From: Pseudomonadota bacterium
Lineage (GTDB): Bacteria > Pseudomonadota > Alphaproteobacteria > Rhizobiales > JAKPQE01
DNA length: 64,000 nt
Reading direction: 5' to 3'
NCBI GenBank assembly: GCA_029572955.1
Contig: JAKPQE010000150.1
Coordinates: forward strand, 1 to 64,000
The translations under genes and the position numbers were made by a program. Position 1 is the stretch's first letter; each line of letters opens with the position of its first letter. The notes beneath the pieces were generated by a model. That model saw only the letters and a program-made list of their open reading frames with translations. It was not told the DNA's origin and did not search any database. This document shows positions 1-7,768 of this stretch, in pieces.

Positions 1-638
1 CCGGAGAACTTGAACTTGAACTTGTAGGGCAGAGCCGGACGATGCATCTCGTCCAGGTACTCGTTGAGGATCTCGCGGTGGGCGCGAACCTCGTCGTAGC
101 ACGACATCTCGCAGCGGGCATGGCCGACGCAGTTCATCGAGGTACGAAGGGCCGGACCGGCGCCGCCGAGGTCGAAGCCGAGCTCGTTCAGCTCGTCGAA
201 GGCGTCCTGGGTCTTCTCGGTCGAGGTGCCCTGGAACATGATGTCGCCCGACTGCCCGTGGAAGGCGATCAGGCCGGAGCCGTGACGCTCCCAGACGTCG
301 CACATCTGGCGCAGCAGGTCGGTGGTGTAGTGGTAGCCCGCCGGCGGGATGACGCGAAGGGTGTGGAACTCCTTCGACTCGGGGAACTTCGAGGCGACCT
401 CGGAGAAGCGCGGGATGATGCCGCCGCCGTAACCGAACACCGAAACGGTGCCGCCCTTCCAGAAACCGAGCTTGTTCTCGTAGGAGTGCTCGAGCTGGCC
501 GAGAAGGTCGTTGACCATCGGCGAATACCGGTCTTCGGCGTCGCGCAGACGCTTGAGGCCGGTAATGAAGCTCGGCCACGGGCCGCTTTCGAGCTGATCG
601 AGCAGCGGGGTATCGTGAACCTTCTTATCGCTAGGCAT
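1..638 (-). CDS. dsrA: Dissimilatory sulfite reductase alpha subunit, oxidative (reverse) type; partial, runs off the left edge
   Basis: Translating the minus strand from the ATG at 638 gives 212 residues of DsrA before the window ends; the C-terminal half is missing. DsrAB is a cytoplasmic siroheme/[4Fe-4S] enzyme. In sulfur oxidisers it runs in reverse, oxidising sulfane sulfur delivered by DsrC to sulfite. Seen here: the N-terminal LLDQLESGPWPSF segment, FGYGGGIIPRF, EFHTLRV, DLGGAGPALRT, and the C-x5-C cluster motif CVGHARCEMSCYD (about residues 168-180), then the PALPYKFKFKFS stretch that leads into the second cysteine pair. The MVNDLLGQLEHSYE and WKGGTVSVFGYGG wording is, from memory, that of purple sulfur bacterial rDsrA rather than of sulfate reducers. 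A strong AAGGAGG ribosome site lies about 11 bases before the ATG. DsrB and the rest of the operon should lie to the left. Confidence 0.95.
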   Translation of the reverse strand, partial: MPSDKKVHDTPLLDQLESGPWPSFITGLKRLRDAEDRYSPMVNDLLGQLEHSYENKLGFWKGGTVSVFGYGGGIIPRFSEVASKFPESKEFHTLRVIPPAGYHYTTDLLRQMCDVWERHGSGLIAFHGQSGDIMFQGTSTEKTQDAFDELNELGFDLGGAGPALRTSMNCVGHARCEMSCYDEVRAHREILNEYLDEMHRPALPYKFKFKFS

Positions 639-1046
639 GGATCCACCATCCTCCTTGGTAGGGCTGAGCTGCTGTCCCCCCTAGCGACAGCAACCCCATA
701 TCCGATTTGTTATTGTCCGGTTGTTCGGCATGGCTATGCGCACGCCGGTCACCGGACCCCCGTCGCGCCGATACGAGCACGCCTGTTAAGGACGCGATCA
801 TATATCGATCTTTTCATATCAGCAATCTATAATATTCGGGTCGCCGGGAATATCCCACAGGAACTTTTCCGGCCGGACGACTTCATGATGCCACGTTTGA
901 CGCTGGTCTCAAGAGGCCGAGACGATCCGTCGCCGCTTTTCGGCGCAATGCCGGAGAAAGTCTCGCCGGGCGGGCAAAAGCGTGCTTTATAGAGCAAAAA
1001 CTAAGCAAAAATGCCGGGATGAGCCGGTACAAGGGGAGAAAACACC
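639..1046. other. Divergent dsrA / dioxygenase intergenic region
   Basis: This 408-base gap separates two divergent transcription units. It contains the dsrA leader with a GCTGTC/GACAGC hairpin (671-676/686-691), an AT-rich patch (about 795-855) with a promoter candidate and dyad, and a GTCTC/GAGAC dyad around 906-923 closer to the dioxygenase. I see no credible gene in it; the long frame across it is a coding shadow. Confidence 0.6.
797..853 (-). promoter_or_regulatory. Candidate dsrA promoter with an upstream dyad
   Basis: Read on the minus strand, TTGCTG (825-820) and TATGAT (802-797) are separated by exactly 17 bases, a good sigma70-like pair giving a leader of roughly 150 bases before dsrA. 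Immediately upstream (832-853) is the dyad ATATTC-N10-GAATAT, at about -45 to -65, the position of an activator or an upstream repressor site. The function is inferred from sequence only. Confidence 0.45.
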
Positions 1047-2015
1047 ATGTCCTCGCGCGCGCAAGACGCCTTCCGGGAACACTTTCTGGTAGCGCCGGAC
1101 CGTGGTCCGTTCGCGCTTTCGGAGCGCGAGGCGTATCGACGCTGGCGCGACTGGAAACTCGAGCACCATCCGGCGCGGGCGGCGGAAATGGTCGTCGAGA
1201 TCGCCGATCTCGCCAAGCCGACGGCGGCTGAGCGCGAAGCGATTCTCGACCTCGTCAGGCGCACCAACATGGCGCTCTATGCCTGCACGGGACGCTGCCG
1301 CGACGAGGTCGACGTGCGGCCGGACCTGATGAAGTTCGCCGCGACCTTCGGTCTCGGTCTCCTCGAGCAGCACCGCTCGGCCGGGCTCGACGGCATCGTC
1401 GCGATCGAGGTCGCCGACGAGGGCGGGCGGGCCGGCTTCATCCCCTATTCGACCAAGCCGATCAACTGGCACACCGACGGCTACTACAATCCGCCGGCCG
1501 AGCTGATCCGGGCGATGACGCTGCACTGTGTGCGGCCGGCGGCCGAGGGCGGCATCAACGGCCTCATCGACCCGGAGATCGCCTATATCCGCCTGCGCGA
1601 CCGCAACCCCGATTTCATCCGGGCGCTGATGCACCCCGAGGCGATGACCATTCCCGCCTTCGAGGAGGAGGGGCGCACCCGGGCGACCTCGACCGGACCG
1701 GTCTTCTCGGTCGAGGCGGCGACCGGCGCGCTCTACATGCGCTACACGGCGCGCAAGCGGAATGTCGTGTGGCGCGACGATCCGGCGACCAGGGCCGCCG
1801 TCGAGGCGCTGATGGACATTCTGACCGGCGGCCACGAGCCGCTGCTCTTCCACACCCGGCTCGAGGCCGGCCAGGGCGTCATCTGCAACAATGTGCTGCA
1901 CGACCGCTCCGGTTTTGCCAATGCCACTGGCAGCGCGCCCGGCCGGCTCTATTATCGTGCCCGGTACGCCGAACGGATCGCCGGCAGCCTTGCCGACGCG
2001 GCCCACGCGGCCTGA
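1047..2015 (+). CDS. TauD/TfdA-like Fe(II)/2-oxoglutarate-dependent dioxygenase
   Basis: This 322-aa protein looks like a TauD/TfdA/gamma-butyrobetaine-hydroxylase class oxygenase. These enzymes couple decarboxylation of 2-oxoglutarate to hydroxylation of a substrate; TauD itself releases sulfite from taurine. The iron-binding facial triad is visible: H142-x-D144 in INWHTDGYYNPP and the distal H285 in NNVLHDRSGF. Arginines that could bind 2-oxoglutarate follow in GRLYYRARY (R300, R304). The start has an AGGGGAG ribosome site 8 bases upstream. It heads a plus-strand set of two tiny genes and cysG, divergent from dsrA, which suggests a link to sulfur metabolism. The substrate cannot be told from sequence; taurine is only one option. 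Confidence 0.8.
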   Translation: MSSRAQDAFREHFLVAPDRGPFALSEREAYRRWRDWKLEHHPARAAEMVVEIADLAKPTAAEREAILDLVRRTNMALYACTGRCRDEVDVRPDLMKFAATFGLGLLEQHRSAGLDGIVAIEVADEGGRAGFIPYSTKPINWHTDGYYNPPAELIRAMTLHCVRPAAEGGINGLIDPEIAYIRLRDRNPDFIRALMHPEAMTIPAFEEEGRTRATSTGPVFSVEAATGALYMRYTARKRNVVWRDDPATRAAVEALMDILTGGHEPLLFHTRLEAGQGVICNNVLHDRSGFANATGSAPGRLYYRARYAERIAGSLADAAHAA

Positions 2016-2045
2016 AGAACACCACCCGAGGGAATCGACCAGCCA

Positions 2046-2246
2046 ATGGCCAAACTCAGCGACGTCATCATTTCCAATCCGCACATCATCACCTTCGACG
2101 ACCTTGCCCGGGCGGTCGGCCTGCTCGGCGAGCAGGGCGAGCGTTTCCTCGAGTTCGACATCAAGCCGGACTACCGCGACACGCCGAAGAACTGGGAAAT
2201 CAAGCTGGAGACCGCCTTCTACTGGGGCGAGCGGGTGAAGAAGTGA
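2046..2246 (+). CDS. Small conserved-looking protein of the dsr neighbourhood
   Basis: This is a 66-aa protein, acidic in its C-terminal half, with no signal peptide, no membrane segment and no cysteine. It follows the dioxygenase by 30 bases and overlaps the next gene at GTGA. The absence of cysteine excludes it from being a working DsrC, whose C-terminal cysteine pair carries the sulfur. I have an uncertain recollection of similar short proteins being annotated as DsrC-like sulfur relay proteins in dsr-containing genomes. The central FLEFDIKPDYRDTP and the terminal WEIKLETAFYWG look like conserved surface motifs. A role as an rDsr accessory or regulatory factor is inference from position alone. 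Confidence 0.7.
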   Translation: MAKLSDVIISNPHIITFDDLARAVGLLGEQGERFLEFDIKPDYRDTPKNWEIKLETAFYWGERVKK

Positions 2247-2458
2247 ACGGGGTCGAAGTCGAACGCCTGGCCGAGATCGAGGCGCCCTACCGGCGCAAGG
2301 TCCTGCTGCAGGAAGCCACCTACGAGAGCGGCATGAAGCTCCTTCGCGTGACGCTGCGCGAAGGGCACCGGATCACCATGGTCGATGTCGACGCCGAGGC
2401 GGCCGATGCCATCGCCAAGGTGCTCGCCGAATGGGCGAGCCGCCAGCCGCGCGCCTGA
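2243..2458 (+). CDS. Small conserved-looking protein, unknown function
   Basis: This 71-aa protein starts at a GTG that overlaps the preceding stop in the sequence GTGA, so it is translationally coupled to the upstream tiny gene. It is a soluble alpha/beta-looking protein (EIEAPYRRKVLLQEATYE, then RITMVDVDAEAADAI) with no cysteine and no recognisable catalytic motif. The three-gene order dioxygenase, 66-aa protein, 71-aa protein, followed by cysG, suggests a shared role next to dsrAB. I cannot name its family with confidence. Confidence 0.7.
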   Translation: MNGVEVERLAEIEAPYRRKVLLQEATYESGMKLLRVTLREGHRITMVDVDAEAADAIAKVLAEWASRQPRA

Positions 2459-2610
2459 TCGGGCGCATCCCTCGCGTCGGGACAAGATGTTTTGCCTTTG
2501 CGGCAAAACCGCATAAAGAGGCCGCTCGCCCGCGCCCGAAGCGCCGGGGCGAGCCAATGAAAAGACGTTTCATGGCGCCGTGGTGACGGCGCCACACGAG
2601 GAGCCGATCC
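2459..2610 (+). repeat. Hairpin-rich leader in front of cysG
   Basis: Four perfect or near-perfect dyads are packed into about 105 bases: GTTTTGCC/GGCAAAAC (2489-2496/2502-2509), GCTCGCCC/GGGCGAGC (2524-2531/2547-2554), ATGAAA/TTTCAT (2557-2562/2568-2573) and two GGCGCC palindromes (2574-2579, 2588-2593). The first could act as an attenuator or weak terminator after the small genes. The cluster looks like a mosaic intergenic element, or a structured 5' leader of cysG. Confidence 0.5.
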
Positions 2611-4089
2611 ATGGACCATCTTCCGATCTTCTTCGACGTCCGCGGCAAGTACGTCGCCGTCGTCGGCGGCGGCACGATCGCCGCGCGCAAGACCGAGATG
2701 GTGCTGCGCGCCGGCGGCCGCGTCACGGTTTTCGCGCCGGAGCTCGGGCCGGATTTCCTCGAGATCCTGCGTCACGACGGCCTCTCCCATTCGAGCGCGC
2801 CGGTCAGCCGCGAGGCGCTCGCCGGGGCCGTGCTCGCCTATGGCGCGAGCGAGGACGCGGCGACCGACAACCACCTCTTCGAACTCGCCCGCGAACTCGG
2901 CATTCCGGCCAACATCGCCGACACGCCGGAAAAGTGCGACTTCATCATGCCGGCGATCCTCGACCGCGACCCGCTGGTCGTCGCCATCTCGTCGAGCGGC
3001 TCCTCGCCGATTCTCGCCCGCATCATCAAGGCGCGGCTCGAAAGCGTCATTCCGGCCGCCTATGGCCGGCTCGCCCGCTTCGTCGGCCGCCACCGCGAGA
3101 AGGTGTCGGCGGCGCTGAAGCGCGGCACCGACCGGCGCCGCTTCTGGGAGCGGGTGCTGGAAGGCCCGATCGCCGATCTCGTGCTCGCCGGCGCCGACGA
3201 CCAGGCCGAAGACGAGATCGCGGCGCTCATCGCGGCCTCGGGCAAGGCCGCCGAGGCGCCGATGCCCGGCGAGGTCTATCTCGTCGGCGCGGGACCGGGC
3301 GACCCGGACCTGCTCACCTTCAAGGCGCTGCGCCTGATCCAGCGCGCCGACGTGGTGCTCTACGACCGGCTGATCGACGACTGCATCCTCAACCTGGTGC
3401 GGCGCGACGCCGAGCGCATCTATGTCGGCAAGATGAACCGCGACCACACCATGCCGCAGGAGGACATCTCCAAGCTGATGGTCAGGCTCGCCAAGGAAGG
3501 CCGGCGCGTGCTGCGTCTGAAGGGCGGCGACCCGTTCATCTTCGGGCGCGGCGGCGAGGAGATCGAGGAACTCGCCAAGGAATCGATCCCGTTCCAGGTG
3601 GTGCCGGGCATCACCGCGGCGTCGGGCTGCTCGGCCTATGCCGGCATCCCCCTCACCCACCGCGACCACGCCCAGGCCTGCATCTTCGTCACCGGCCACG
3701 GCAAGAACGGCAAGCTCGACCTCGACTGGAAGACGCTGCTGCAGCCGCACCAGACCGTCGTCATCTATATGGGCCTGTCGATGCTGCCCGAGCTGTCGCG
3801 CGAGTTCCTCGAGCGCGGCGCCGATGCCGGGCTGCCGGTCGCCGTCGTCGACCACGGCACGCGGCGCACCCAGCGGGTGGTCTCGGGCACGATCGCCGAC
3901 ATCGCCGGCAAGGTCGCGGCGGCCGAATTCACGGGCCCCTCGCTGGTCATCATCGGCTCGGTCGTGACGCTGCGCGACAGGCTGAAATGGTACGCGCCGG
4001 AATCCTCGGCCTCAGACGAGGGCGATTGCCTCCGGACCCTGTCGCTCGACCCGATCGAGATCCAGACGAGCGAACCCGAGACGGCGTGA
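2611..4089 (+). CDS. cysG: Siroheme synthase (uroporphyrinogen-III C-methyltransferase / precorrin-2 dehydrogenase / ferrochelatase)
   Basis: At 492 aa this is the full trifunctional CysG. It methylates uroporphyrinogen III to precorrin-2, oxidises that to sirohydrochlorin and inserts iron, giving siroheme. The N-terminal half has the NAD-binding VVGGGTIAARK near residues 17-27 and the dimerisation region. The C-terminal half has the SAM methyltransferase signatures GAGPGDPDLLT, LKGGDPFIFGRGGEE and VPGITAASGCSAYAGIPLTHR. Siroheme is the prosthetic group of DsrAB, so its position next to dsrA fits cofactor supply for reverse sulfite reductase, although it can also serve assimilatory sulfite or nitrite reductase. 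The C-terminus carries a short acidic extension after the last conserved block. Confidence 0.95.
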   Translation: MDHLPIFFDVRGKYVAVVGGGTIAARKTEMVLRAGGRVTVFAPELGPDFLEILRHDGLSHSSAPVSREALAGAVLAYGASEDAATDNHLFELARELGIPANIADTPEKCDFIMPAILDRDPLVVAISSSGSSPILARIIKARLESVIPAAYGRLARFVGRHREKVSAALKRGTDRRRFWERVLEGPIADLVLAGADDQAEDEIAALIAASGKAAEAPMPGEVYLVGAGPGDPDLLTFKALRLIQRADVVLYDRLIDDCILNLVRRDAERIYVGKMNRDHTMPQEDISKLMVRLAKEGRRVLRLKGGDPFIFGRGGEEIEELAKESIPFQVVPGITAASGCSAYAGIPLTHRDHAQACIFVTGHGKNGKLDLDWKTLLQPHQTVVIYMGLSMLPELSREFLERGADAGLPVAVVDHGTRRTQRVVSGTIADIAGKVAAAEFTGPSLVIIGSVVTLRDRLKWYAPESSASDEGDCLRTLSLDPIEIQTSEPETA

Positions 4090-4100
4090 GGGCCCTCGCC

Positions 4101-4382
4101 TCAGATCCCGAGTTCGCTGTGCGAGCCGAGACGAACGAGTTGCAGAGTGTTTTCGTCGGGAAGACGGTAGAGAAGAATGAGGTCCGGCCTGACGTGGCAG
4201 TCGCGGTGATCGGTCCAGTCACCCGTCAAGGCATGATCACGATGGCGCGGCGCCAGCGGTTCGTCGGCGACGAGCTTCACCAGGACCTGCCGCAATTCCT
4301 CATCGAGGGTCTTTGCGTAGCGTCCCTTCTTCTCTCTCTTGTAGTCACGCTTGAACTGGGTCGTCCTTTCAATCGTCCGCAC
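4101..4382 (-). CDS. yafQ: YafQ-family type II toxin (mRNA interferase)
   Basis: This 93-aa protein starts with GTG inside the end of the antitoxin gene (14-base overlap). YafQ toxins are RelE-fold ribosome-dependent endoribonucleases. The residues that match the E. coli YafQ active site are all present at the expected spacing: H50, H63, D67 and H88 (in LGSHSELG), with YRLPDENTLQLVRLGSH forming the typical C-terminus. It is the second gene of a two-gene module with the DinJ-like antitoxin, which is the usual order. It sits convergent with cysG, 11 bases from its end, so the two genes share almost no terminator space. Confidence 0.9.
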   Translation of the reverse strand: MRTIERTTQFKRDYKREKKGRYAKTLDEELRQVLVKLVADEPLAPRHRDHALTGDWTDHRDCHVRPDLILLYRLPDENTLQLVRLGSHSELGI

Positions 4383-4632
4383 CGAGGTCGTCCATCAGTG
4401 CGTCGACGGTAGCGAACTCCGTCAGGCCGCCGGCGCGGGCCTCGCGCATCGCGGCAACGGTCTCGGCGTTGGGAACCAGAGGCTCGAAGGGCAAGGCCCT
4501 CTCGCGCGCGACACGCACCAACATCATGCGGAACGCGTCCGAGACCGTGAGCCCCATCGCGGCAAGGACCGCGGCGGCCTCTTCCTTCACACGCCCGTCG
4601 ATGCGAGCCCTGACGACAGCATTCTCGGCCAT
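4369..4632 (-). CDS. dinJ: DinJ/RelB-family antitoxin
   Basis: This 87-aa antitoxin has an N-terminal ribbon-helix-helix DNA-binding segment (VVRARIDGRVKEEAAAVLAA, GLTVSDAFRMML) and a C-terminal toxin-neutralising tail. Starting at the ATG at 4632 gives a GAGGTG ribosome site 7 bases upstream; a TTG two codons earlier is less likely. Antitoxins of this family repress their own promoter, which should lie just upstream at about 4633-4700. It pairs with the overlapping YafQ toxin. Confidence 0.9.
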   Translation of the reverse strand: MAENAVVRARIDGRVKEEAAAVLAAMGLTVSDAFRMMLVRVARERALPFEPLVPNAETVAAMREARAGGLTEFATVDALMDDLGADD

Positions 4633-4822
4633 TTTCAATCACCTCTGGGCTACAATGTAGCGCAAAAGCGGGAAATTGTAAGGTCTCCCTGCATCCGACC
4701 GAGAAAAGGGAAGTCACGCCTGCGGGCGAAGCAAGGCGCGGCTGTCGGAACAGGCAGGTTTCGGAGAGGTCCGAGACGGCGTGAGGGCGGGCAGAGCGGG
4801 CCTCCCCTAGGACCGGAAACAC

Positions 4823-4846
4823 AAAGGGCGGCCGCGGCCGCCCTTT
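4823..4846 (-). terminator. Terminator of the pdh operon
   Basis: A perfect 24-base palindrome (AAAGGGCGGCCG and its complement) lies about 30 bases beyond the stop of the E2 gene on the minus strand. It is flanked by AAA/TTT on each side, so it may work in both directions. Nothing else is evident between the antitoxin and this hairpin (4633-4822). Confidence 0.75.
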
Positions 4847-4877
4847 CCATTTGTCGCCATCACCGCGAAGGCGCGGC

Positions 4878-6338
4878 TCACACCAGCATCGTCACCGGGC
4901 GCTCGATGTAGCGCTTGAAGGCGGCGAGAAGTTCGGCGCCGAGGGCGCCGTCGACGGCGCGGTGGTCGGTCGAGAGAGTCACCGTCATCATGTTGGCGAC
5001 GACGATCGCGCCGTTCTCGACGATCGCCCGCTCCTCGCCCGCCCCGACCGCGAGAATCGTCGCGTGCGGCGGGTTGATGACGGCGGCGAATTCCCTGATC
5101 CCGTACATGCCGAGATTGGAGATCGTGGTCGCCCCGCCGGTGTATTCCTCGGGCAGCAGCTTGCGGGCCCGGGCGCGGGTGGCGAAGTCCTTCACCTCGG
5201 CCGAGATCGCCGAAAGGCTCTTGCCCTCGACGCCGCGCACCACCGGGGTGATGAGCCCGCCGGGAATCGCGACCGCGACGCCGACATCGGCGCGGCGATG
5301 GCGCAGCAGCGCCTCCTCGGTCCAGGTGACGTTGGCATCCGGCACGTCGCGTAGCGCAAGGCCGAGCGCCTTGACGATGAAGTCGTTGACCGAGAGCTTG
5401 AAGCGCGGCTTGCCGTCGGCATCCTTGGGGGCGCCGGCGTTGATCTCGCCGCGGGCGGCGAGCAGCGCGTCGATGCGGCAGTCGATCGTCAGATAGAAGT
5501 GCGGGACCGTCTGCTTGGATTCGGTGAGGCGCCGGGCGATGACCTTGCGCATGGTATCGTGCGGAATGGTCTCGTAGTCGGCCCCGGCGAAGGCAGCCTT
5601 GACCTCGGCACTCGAAGGCCCGGCGGCGAGCGCCGCGGGCGCGGCGGCTGGCACAGCAACCGGCTTCGGCGCAGCGGCGAGGCCGCCGGCGATCGCTGCC
5701 TCGACGTCGGCGAGGACGATGCGGCCACGCGGGCCCGAGCCGCCAACGGCGGCGATGTCGATGCCCTTTTCCCTGGCGACGCGGCGGGCGAGCGGCGAGG
5801 CAAAGACCCGGGCGCCGGTGGCACGGCCGAAGACCGCCGGGTTTCCGGTCGTCTGCGACGGCGGCACGGAGGTGGTCGGAATGCCGATGCCGGGTATCGG
5901 CGGGACGGGGGCCGGCGCCGGGACCGGCGGCGACGGCGTGGCGCCCGGTGCGGGCTGCGACGGCGCGGCACCGCCACCCGGTGCGGGCTGCGACGGCGTG
6001 GCACCGCCGCCCGGTATGGTCGCGGGTGCGCCCGTGACCGGCGACGGCGGCACCGATGTGGTCGGAATACCGGCCGACCTGGCTTTTGCCGGCGCGCCCT
6101 CGCCCTCGAGGGTCGCAATCACCGTGTTGACCGGAACGTCGGCCGTGCCCTCGGCAACGAGGATCGCCGCGACGGTGCCCTCGTCGACGCTTTCGACCTC
6201 CATCGTCGCCTTGTCGGTCTCGATCTCGGCAACGACATCGCCGGGAGCGACCTTGTCGCCCTCCTTGACGTGCCAGCGGGCGAGCGTGCCCTTTTCCATG
6301 GTCGGCGACAGCGCCGGCATCAGGATCTCGATGGGCAT
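4878..6338 (-). CDS. pdhC: Pyruvate dehydrogenase E2, dihydrolipoyllysine acetyltransferase
   Basis: This 486-aa E2 carries acetyl groups on a swinging lipoyl arm and forms the core of the pyruvate dehydrogenase complex. Domain order: one lipoyl domain (residues 1-80, lipoylated lysine in ETDKATME), a long Ala/Pro/Gly linker (about 85-160) with repeated [10 protein letters not shown] and [11 protein letters not shown] units, a peripheral subunit-binding domain ([16 protein letters not shown]...GPRGRI), and the catalytic domain ending with DHRAVDGA (HxxxD). The ATG at 6338 has a GGGAGGA ribosome site; an upstream in-frame TTG would add seven non-conserved residues. It is the last gene of pdhA-pdhB-pdhC, 17 bases after pdhB. 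Confidence 0.95.
   Translation of the reverse strand: MPIEILMPALSPTMEKGTLARWHVKEGDKVAPGDVVAEIETDKATMEVESVDEGTVAAILVAEGTADVPVNTVIATLEGEGAPAKARSAGIPTTSVPPSPVTGAPATIPGGGATPSQPAPGGGAAPSQPAPGATPSPPVPAPAPVPPIPGIGIPTTSVPPSQTTGNPAVFGRATGARVFASPLARRVAREKGIDIAAVGGSGPRGRIVLADVEAAIAGGLAAAPKPVAVPAAAPAALAAGPSSAEVKAAFAGADYETIPHDTMRKVIARRLTESKQTVPHFYLTIDCRIDALLAARGEINAGAPKDADGKPRFKLSVNDFIVKALGLALRDVPDANVTWTEEALLRHRRADVGVAVAIPGGLITPVVRGVEGKSLSAISAEVKDFATRARARKLLPEEYTGGATTISNLGMYGIREFAAVINPPHATILAVGAGEERAIVENGAIVVANMMTVTLSTDHRAVDGALGAELLAAFKRYIERPVTMLV
5944..6009 (-). repeat. 33-bp tandem repeat coding for the E2 linker
   Basis: Two adjacent 33-base units (5944-5976 and 5977-6009) differ at only two positions and start to repeat a third time. 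Each codes for an 11-residue GGGA(T/A)PSQPAP unit of the flexible E2 linker. The [10 protein letters not shown] motif on both sides is also duplicated, so the linker appears to have grown by slippage. Confidence 0.8.
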
Positions 6339-6355
6339 GTCCTGTCCTCCCGCCG

Positions 6356-7756
6356 TCAACGATAGCAGACGGCCGCGGCCGCCTCGACGACCTCGGCGAC
6401 GCTCGGCAGGGCGAGCTTCTCGAGATTGGCGGCATAGGGCATCGGCACGTCCTTGCCGGTCACGCGGACGACGGGCGCATCGAGATAGTCGAAGGCCTCG
6501 TCCATCAGCCGCGCGGCGATCTCGGAGCCGATCGAGTTCTGCGGCCAGCCTTCCTCGACGGTGACGCAGCGGCCGGTCTTCATCACCGACTTGACCACCG
6601 TCGCCATGTCGAGCGGGCGGATGGTCCGCAGGTCGATCACCTCGGCGTCGATGTCGCGCTCGTGCAGCTCGGCCGCCGCCTTCATGGCGTAGCTCATGCC
6701 GATGCCGAAGGAGACGATGGTGACGTCACGGCCGTGGCGGGCGACGCGCGCCTTGCCGATCGGCACGACGAAATCGTCGAGCACCGGGACCGGGAAGCTC
6801 TGACCGTAGAGGATTTCGTTTTCGAGGAAGACGACCGGATTGGGATCGCGGATCGCCGCCTTGAGGAGGCCCTTGGCGTCGGCCGCCGTATAGGGCGCGA
6901 CGACTTTCAGGCCCGGGATGTGCGAATACCAGGAGGCGTAGTCCTGGCTGTGCTGGGCGGCGACGCGGGCGGCGGCGCCGTTCGGGCCGCGAAAGACGAT
7001 CGGGCAGCCGAGCTGGCCGCCGGACATATAGAGGGTCTTGGCCGCCGAATTGATGATGTGGTCGATCGCCTGCATCGAGAAATTGAAGGTCATGAACTCG
7101 ACGATCGGCCTGAGGCCGGCAAAGGCCGCGCCGACGGCGAGGCCGGCAAAGCCGTGCTCGGTGATCGGCGTGTCGACGACGCGCTGCGCGCCGAACTCCT
7201 GCAGGAGCCCCTGGGTGACCTTGTAGGCGCCCTGGTATTCGCCGACCTCCTCGCCCATGACGAAGACGTCCGGATTGGCGCGCATCTCTTCCGACATGGC
7301 GTCGCGCAGCGCCTCGCGCACGGTCATGTCGAGCATCTCGGTGCCGGCCGGGATTTCCGGCGGGCCGGCATCCTCGTCGAACGGGGTGACCGGCGCCGGG
7401 GCGAGCGGCGCGGCGTGAACATGATGGACCGGCGGCTCCAGCGGCGGGACGAGCGGCGTCATGTCGGCGACGTGATCGACCGCCGGAGCGGTCGCCGCGG
7501 TGGCGGCATCCTCGCCCTCGCCGACGACCACGGCGATCGGGGTGTTGACCTTCACCTTCTCGGTGCCGGCCGGCACGAGGATCTTCGCCAGCACGCCGTC
7601 GTCGACGGCCTCGACCTCCATCGTCGCCTTGTCGGTCTCGATCTCGCAGATCGGATCGCCGGCGGCGACCTTGTCGCCCTCGTTCTTCAGCCACTTGGCG
7701 AGCGTGCCCTCTTCCATCGTCGGCGAGAGGGCGGGCATCAGTACGTTGATCGGCAT
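6356..7756 (-). CDS. pdhB: Pyruvate dehydrogenase E1 beta subunit with N-terminal lipoyl domain
   Basis: This 466-aa protein combines a lipoyl domain at residues 1-80 ([15 protein letters not shown] around the modified lysine), an Ala/Pro linker (about 85-135), and the transketolase-like E1 beta body (about residues 140-466). The body includes [50 protein letters not shown] and the C-terminal [12 protein letters not shown]1 beta forms the heterotetramer with E1 alpha that decarboxylates pyruvate. The extra lipoyl domain on E1 beta is characteristic of many alphaproteobacteria. The gene starts 12 bases after pdhA. Confidence 0.95.
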   Translation of the reverse strand: MPINVLMPALSPTMEEGTLAKWLKNEGDKVAAGDPICEIETDKATMEVEAVDDGVLAKILVPAGTEKVKVNTPIAVVVGEGEDAATAATAPAVDHVADMTPLVPPLEPPVHHVHAAPLAPAPVTPFDEDAGPPEIPAGTEMLDMTVREALRDAMSEEMRANPDVFVMGEEVGEYQGAYKVTQGLLQEFGAQRVVDTPITEHGFAGLAVGAAFAGLRPIVEFMTFNFSMQAIDHIINSAAKTLYMSGGQLGCPIVFRGPNGAAARVAAQHSQDYASWYSHIPGLKVVAPYTAADAKGLLKAAIRDPNPVVFLENEILYGQSFPVPVLDDFVVPIGKARVARHGRDVTIVSFGIGMSYAMKAAAELHERDIDAEVIDLRTIRPLDMATVVKSVMKTGRCVTVEEGWPQNSIGSEIAARLMDEAFDYLDAPVVRVTGKDVPMPYAANLEKLALPSVAEVVEAAAAVCYR

Positions 7757-7768
7757 GACGCGTCTCCC

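Noticed and set aside
42..992. 316-codon plus-strand frame opposite dsrA and its promoter
   Set aside because: The minus strand encodes a clear DsrA over most of this interval; the plus frame is a shadow that runs into the intergenic region.
2046..2246. Calling the 66-aa protein DsrC
   Set aside because: It has no cysteine and is too short; DsrC requires a C-terminal cysteine pair and about 110 residues.
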